Shown here: positions 6,811-8,553 of the stretch, piece by piece
How positions within the stretch are numbered: position 1 is the first letter of the stretch
Layout: every line of letters begins with the position of its first letter
Assembly (NCBI GenBank): GCA_021818565.1
Contig: JAKATV010000410.1
Coordinates: forward strand, 1,678-10,230
Length of the DNA stretch: 8,553 nt
Reading direction: 5' to 3'
Source of the DNA: Planctomycetota bacterium
GTDB lineage: Bacteria; Planctomycetota; Phycisphaerae; WQYP01
Program-made: the position numbers and the translations under genes
Notes under the pieces: generated by a model
Told to the model about the DNA's origin: nothing
What the model saw: only the letters and a program-made list of their open reading frames with translations
The model's database searches: none

Positions 6811-6995
6811 TGGGTATTAAGACTGTCTTCGCGGGAATAATGATCCGTTAGTCAATGCGCAGTAATTGCTCGCCTTTATATAGTTGGCGATTTCCGGCCC
6901 TATTTTGCCTGTAGCGACCAGAAGGCCCAAGGTGCGCGAGGGCTATTTAGCGGGGTGCCATATTATTCGCAAAAACGTTTAAGCATGAGGGTGTC
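6811..6995. other. intergenic stretch with no recognisable gene
   Basis: Between the LacI-type stop and the rpmF promoter candidate I find no convincing ORF, tRNA or strong terminator. The only structure is a weak hairpin, TCGCC (6870-6874) and GGCGA (6886-6890) with an 11-base AT-rich loop, followed by only three T residues. A 13-codon ORF starting at 6810 overlaps the LacI-type stop codon and is too short to support. Confidence 0.5.
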
Positions 6996-7024
6996 TTGAC
7001 ATATTCAGGCTTTTTTCTTAACTT
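6996..7024 (+). promoter_or_regulatory. promoter candidate for rpmF-plsX
   Basis: TTGACA (6996-7001) is a perfect sigma-70 -35 box. A 17-base spacer leads to TAACTT (7019-7024), which keeps the key first two bases and last T of TATAAT. Transcription should start near 7031, giving a leader of about 160 bases before the rpmF start codon. It is the best promoter in the gap and the natural driver of the rpmF-plsX pair. Confidence 0.5.
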
Positions 7025-7035
7025 GTTTAGCTCGA

Positions 7036-7182
7036 ATGATCCGGAATGTAAAGCCGGTTGGATCGGAAGGTTCGCGACGACTCGCCGTGGCATGGGATGA
7101 ACATGTCGGCATTAAAAGCGATGCTTCGATCATCAAAGGAATGGAAAACAGCCTCTGCGCGGCAAGATTGGCGCAATGCTAA
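7036..7182 (+). CDS. possible 48-residue leader ORF upstream of rpmF
   Basis: An ATG at 7036 opens a frame of 48 codons ending at TAA (7180-7182), which overlaps the first two bases of the rpmF Shine-Dalgarno AAGGAG. That layout would allow translational coupling. The ATG lies 11 bases past the -10 box TAACTT and has no SD, so it would be nearly leaderless. The product begins MIRNVKPVGSEG and ends ARLAQC; no domain or family is recognised. It does not resemble YceD (DUF177), the usual neighbour of rpmF, which is about 170 residues. By hand count, about half of its third codon positions are G or C, which does not argue strongly for or against coding. A chance ORF in an untranslated leader is equally likely. 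Confidence 0.3.
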   Translation: MIRNVKPVGSEGSRRLAVAWDEHVGIKSDASIIKGMENSLCAARLAQC

Positions 7183-7186
7183 GGAG
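7181..7186 (+). promoter_or_regulatory. rpmF ribosome-binding site
   Basis: AAGGAG lies 8 bases before the rpmF ATG. It is the strongest plus-strand SD in the window and fixes the L32 start. Its first two bases are shared with the stop codon of the possible leader ORF. Confidence 0.75.
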
Positions 7187-7194
7187 TAGACGAC

Positions 7195-7386
7195 ATGTTA
7201 CCTGTTGCAAGAACCAGCAAATCCCGTAAAGGTATGCGCCGGGCCCATCAGGCCCTGACTGGAGTCGCCAGTTCGCGCTGTCCGGGATGTGGGCAAAGCC
7301 GTCTGCCGCATCGAATGTGCAGCAACTGCGGATATGTGAACCGCTCGCTGAGTCTGGAACTCGAAGAAACCACCGCCAAGAAATAG
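7195..7386 (+). CDS. rpmF: 50S ribosomal protein L32
   Basis: Small structural protein of the large ribosomal subunit, 63 residues, a normal length. The N-terminus VARTSKSRKGMRRAHQAL (4-21) is the typical basic L32 segment, close to the usual AVPKRKTSKSR pattern. A zinc ribbon follows with C29-P-G-C32 and C42-S-N-C45, so this is the zinc-binding (C+) form. LPHRMCSNCGY (37-47) is the family signature. The tail (48-63) is short and charged. It lies upstream of plsX as in many bacteria, with 115 nt between them, and probably shares the message started near 7031. The yceD gene commonly found just before rpmF is absent. Family assignment is secure. Confidence 0.96.
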   Translation: MLPVARTSKSRKGMRRAHQALTGVASSRCPGCGQSRLPHRMCSNCGYVNRSLSLELEETTAKK

Positions 7387-7433
7387 TCCACCGCCGTGGG
7401 ACGTTAAGATAAACAAGGCCGCCTTATAGCGGC
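7386..7433 (+). repeat. two hairpins between rpmF and plsX
   Basis: GTCCAC and GTGGGAC (7386-7402) can pair around a CGCC loop with one bulged base, starting at the last base of the rpmF stop codon. GCCGC (7418-7422) and GCGGC (7429-7433) form a second stem with a 6-base loop. No T-run follows either, so full termination is unlikely; partial attenuation or mRNA processing that makes more L32 than PlsX is possible. Confidence 0.35.
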
Positions 7434-7501
7434 GAGAGGTACCCTGCTTTTCCAAGGTAAGCTGTTGGACCGTTGTGTAACTTTTTGAGGCAAGTCGGGC
7501 G

Positions 7502-8500
7502 ATGCGCATCGCGATAGACGCCATGGGTGGCGATCACTCTCCGGATAAAATCATTCAGGGAGCCATTGAGTCATTGGAATTTTTACCGTCCGATGATGCA
7601 ATCATCCTGGTTGGCCCGGAAGAATTGCTGCGCGAAAAGCTGGCCGCAGTCATGGCGCGACATTCCAACGTACATATAGAACCGGCATCGCAAGTCATCG
7701 GTATGGATGATTCCCCGGTGGAGGCGGTGCGGCAGAAGCGTGACAGTTCGATTGTGCGCATGGTAAAACTCGCGGCCGCCGGCAAAGCGGATGCAATCAT
7801 ATCCGCCGGTAACACCGGTGCCTTAGTGGCGGCAGGCGTACTGATGTTGGATGCCCTTCCGGGTGTGGAACGCCCGGGAATCGCCATCCCGATACCCAAT
7901 GGTTATAACCGCGTTCTGCTTTGCGATGCCGGGGCCAATGTACAGCCCAAAGCCGCTCACCTGCATCAATACGCCATTCTCGCGTCCGTGTATTCGCAAA
8001 CGCTTTATGATGTTGCAGCGCCGCGGGTAGGGCTGCTGAACATCGGCACCGAAGAGGAAAAAGGCACAGCGCTGGTAAAAGAAACGCGGCTGCTTTTGGA
8101 AAAAGACAGCGGCTTAAATTTTGTCGGATATATTGAGGGTCGAGATATTTTCACCGATCGATGCGATGTGGTGATTACCGATGGCTTTACCGGCAACGTG
8201 GTGCTGAAAGTCATTGAAGGAATGGGTGGGTCTCTGTTGCGTACACTCAAAGGGCAAATGACGCAATTGCCGGCACCAAGTGCCGCGGAGCTTGCGCCGA
8301 TCATTAAAAAAACTTTCAAGCTGTATGATCATGAAGAGTATGGTGGAGCGTTGTTGCTGGGGGTATCGGGGCTGTTTCTAAAGGTCCATGGATCGGCCGG
8401 TCATAAGGCGATTCGTAATGCAGTCCGCGCCGCTAAACAGGCCACTGTACATAACATCAATGAACGAATTTCCGCCCGGCTGTCCGAACGGGTGGCGTAA
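7502..8500 (+). CDS. plsX: phosphate acyltransferase PlsX
   Basis: Peripheral membrane enzyme that converts acyl-ACP and phosphate to acyl-phosphate, the donor used by PlsY in the first step of phospholipid synthesis. The 332-residue length fits the family (roughly 330-350). Motifs appear in order: IAIDAMGGDHSP (3-14), DDSPVEAVRQKRDSS (69-83), SAGNTGA (101-107), CDAGANV (141-147), GLLNIGTEEEKGT (177-189), DVVITDGFTGNVVLK (222-236), then YGGALLLGVSG and HGSAGHKA (280-303). No truncation is seen. The start at 7502 leads directly into the conserved first strand; the SD is modest (GAGG at 7487-7490, 11 bases upstream). It follows rpmF and is probably cotranscribed with it. fabH is the usual next gene but cannot be confirmed in the 53 bases left. 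Confidence 0.97.
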   Translation: MRIAIDAMGGDHSPDKIIQGAIESLEFLPSDDAIILVGPEELLREKLAAVMARHSNVHIEPASQVIGMDDSPVEAVRQKRDSSIVRMVKLAAAGKADAIISAGNTGALVAAGVLMLDALPGVERPGIAIPIPNGYNRVLLCDAGANVQPKAAHLHQYAILASVYSQTLYDVAAPRVGLLNIGTEEEKGTALVKETRLLLEKDSGLNFVGYIEGRDIFTDRCDVVITDGFTGNVVLKVIEGMGGSLLRTLKGQMTQLPAPSAAELAPIIKKTFKLYDHEEYGGALLLGVSGLFLKVHGSAGHKAIRNAVRAAKQATVHNINERISARLSERVA

Positions 8501-8553
8501 AACCTGCCAAGGCGTTAATCTAATTTCAGTAATCCGCGGATGGTCCCGCTTTG
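8501..8553. other. end of window, no gene recognised
   Basis: These 53 bases follow the plsX TAA. An ATG at 8540 opens a frame reading MVPL that runs off the edge, a position where fabH would often begin. There is no SD and too little sequence to name it. No terminator is visible. Confidence 0.4.

Noticed and set aside
6810..6851. 13-codon ORF overlapping the LacI-type stop codon
   Set aside because: Too short, no SD and no family; the TGATG overlap is likely chance.
6870..6893. Possible intrinsic terminator after the LacI-type gene
   Set aside because: Only five base pairs, an 11-base loop and three T residues; too weak to call.
8540..8553. Possible start of fabH at the right edge
   Set aside because: Only four codons are visible, there is no SD, and the call would rest on synteny alone.

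Overview
This is a bacterial housekeeping window. GC content is moderate (about mid-50s percent, judged by eye). Coding density is high and there is no sign of phage, transposase, CRISPR or tRNA/rRNA genes. Five genes are certain: secDF, yajC and tgt on the minus strand, and rpmF and plsX on the plus strand. A LacI-type regulator (plus strand) lies between the two groups. The lineage cannot be proven from this sequence. The enlarged one-piece SecDF, the YajC with an added signal peptide and long Ala/Pro/Thr linker, and the LacI-type protein with a proline-rich hinge together make a Planctomycetota (Phycisphaerae-like) bacterium my best but tentative guess.

Layout. Positions 1-146 hold a GC-rich, hairpin-rich block just past the secDF stop codon; it may be a structured RNA or a dispersed repeat. 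Minus-strand genes, read from right to left, are tgt (5633-4521), yajC (4305-3742) and secDF (3656-147). This is the classic tgt-yajC-secD-secF order, with secD and secF fused. The gap between tgt and yajC is 215 nt and holds a weak promoter candidate. The gap between yajC and secDF is 85 nt and holds a perfect 16-bp palindrome plus a second hairpin. The divergent gap 5634-5781 carries two back-to-back promoter candidates, one for tgt (apparently leaderless) and one for the LacI-type gene (5782-6810). The 384-nt gap 6811-7194 has no certain gene. It does contain a TTGACA-N17-TAACTT promoter candidate and a possible 48-codon leader ORF whose stop codon overlaps the rpmF ribosome-binding site. 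rpmF (7195-7386) and plsX (7502-8500) follow with two small hairpins between them. The last 53 bases hold no recognisable gene.

How the genes work together. YajC and SecDF are accessory subunits of the Sec translocon; SecDF uses the proton gradient to help pull secreted proteins across the membrane. Tgt inserts the queuosine precursor into tRNA and is a conserved neighbour without a Sec role. L32 (rpmF) and PlsX (phospholipid synthesis) are a widespread gene pair linking ribosome and membrane production. The usual upstream partner yceD (DUF177) is not present here. The LacI-type regulator has no sugar-metabolism neighbours, so its targets are unknown.

The least ordinary items are the structured block at 1-121, the large periplasmic expansions in SecD and SecF, the stop/SD-overlapping leader ORF before rpmF, and the leaderless-looking tgt promoter. 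I see no clearly new multi-gene system.
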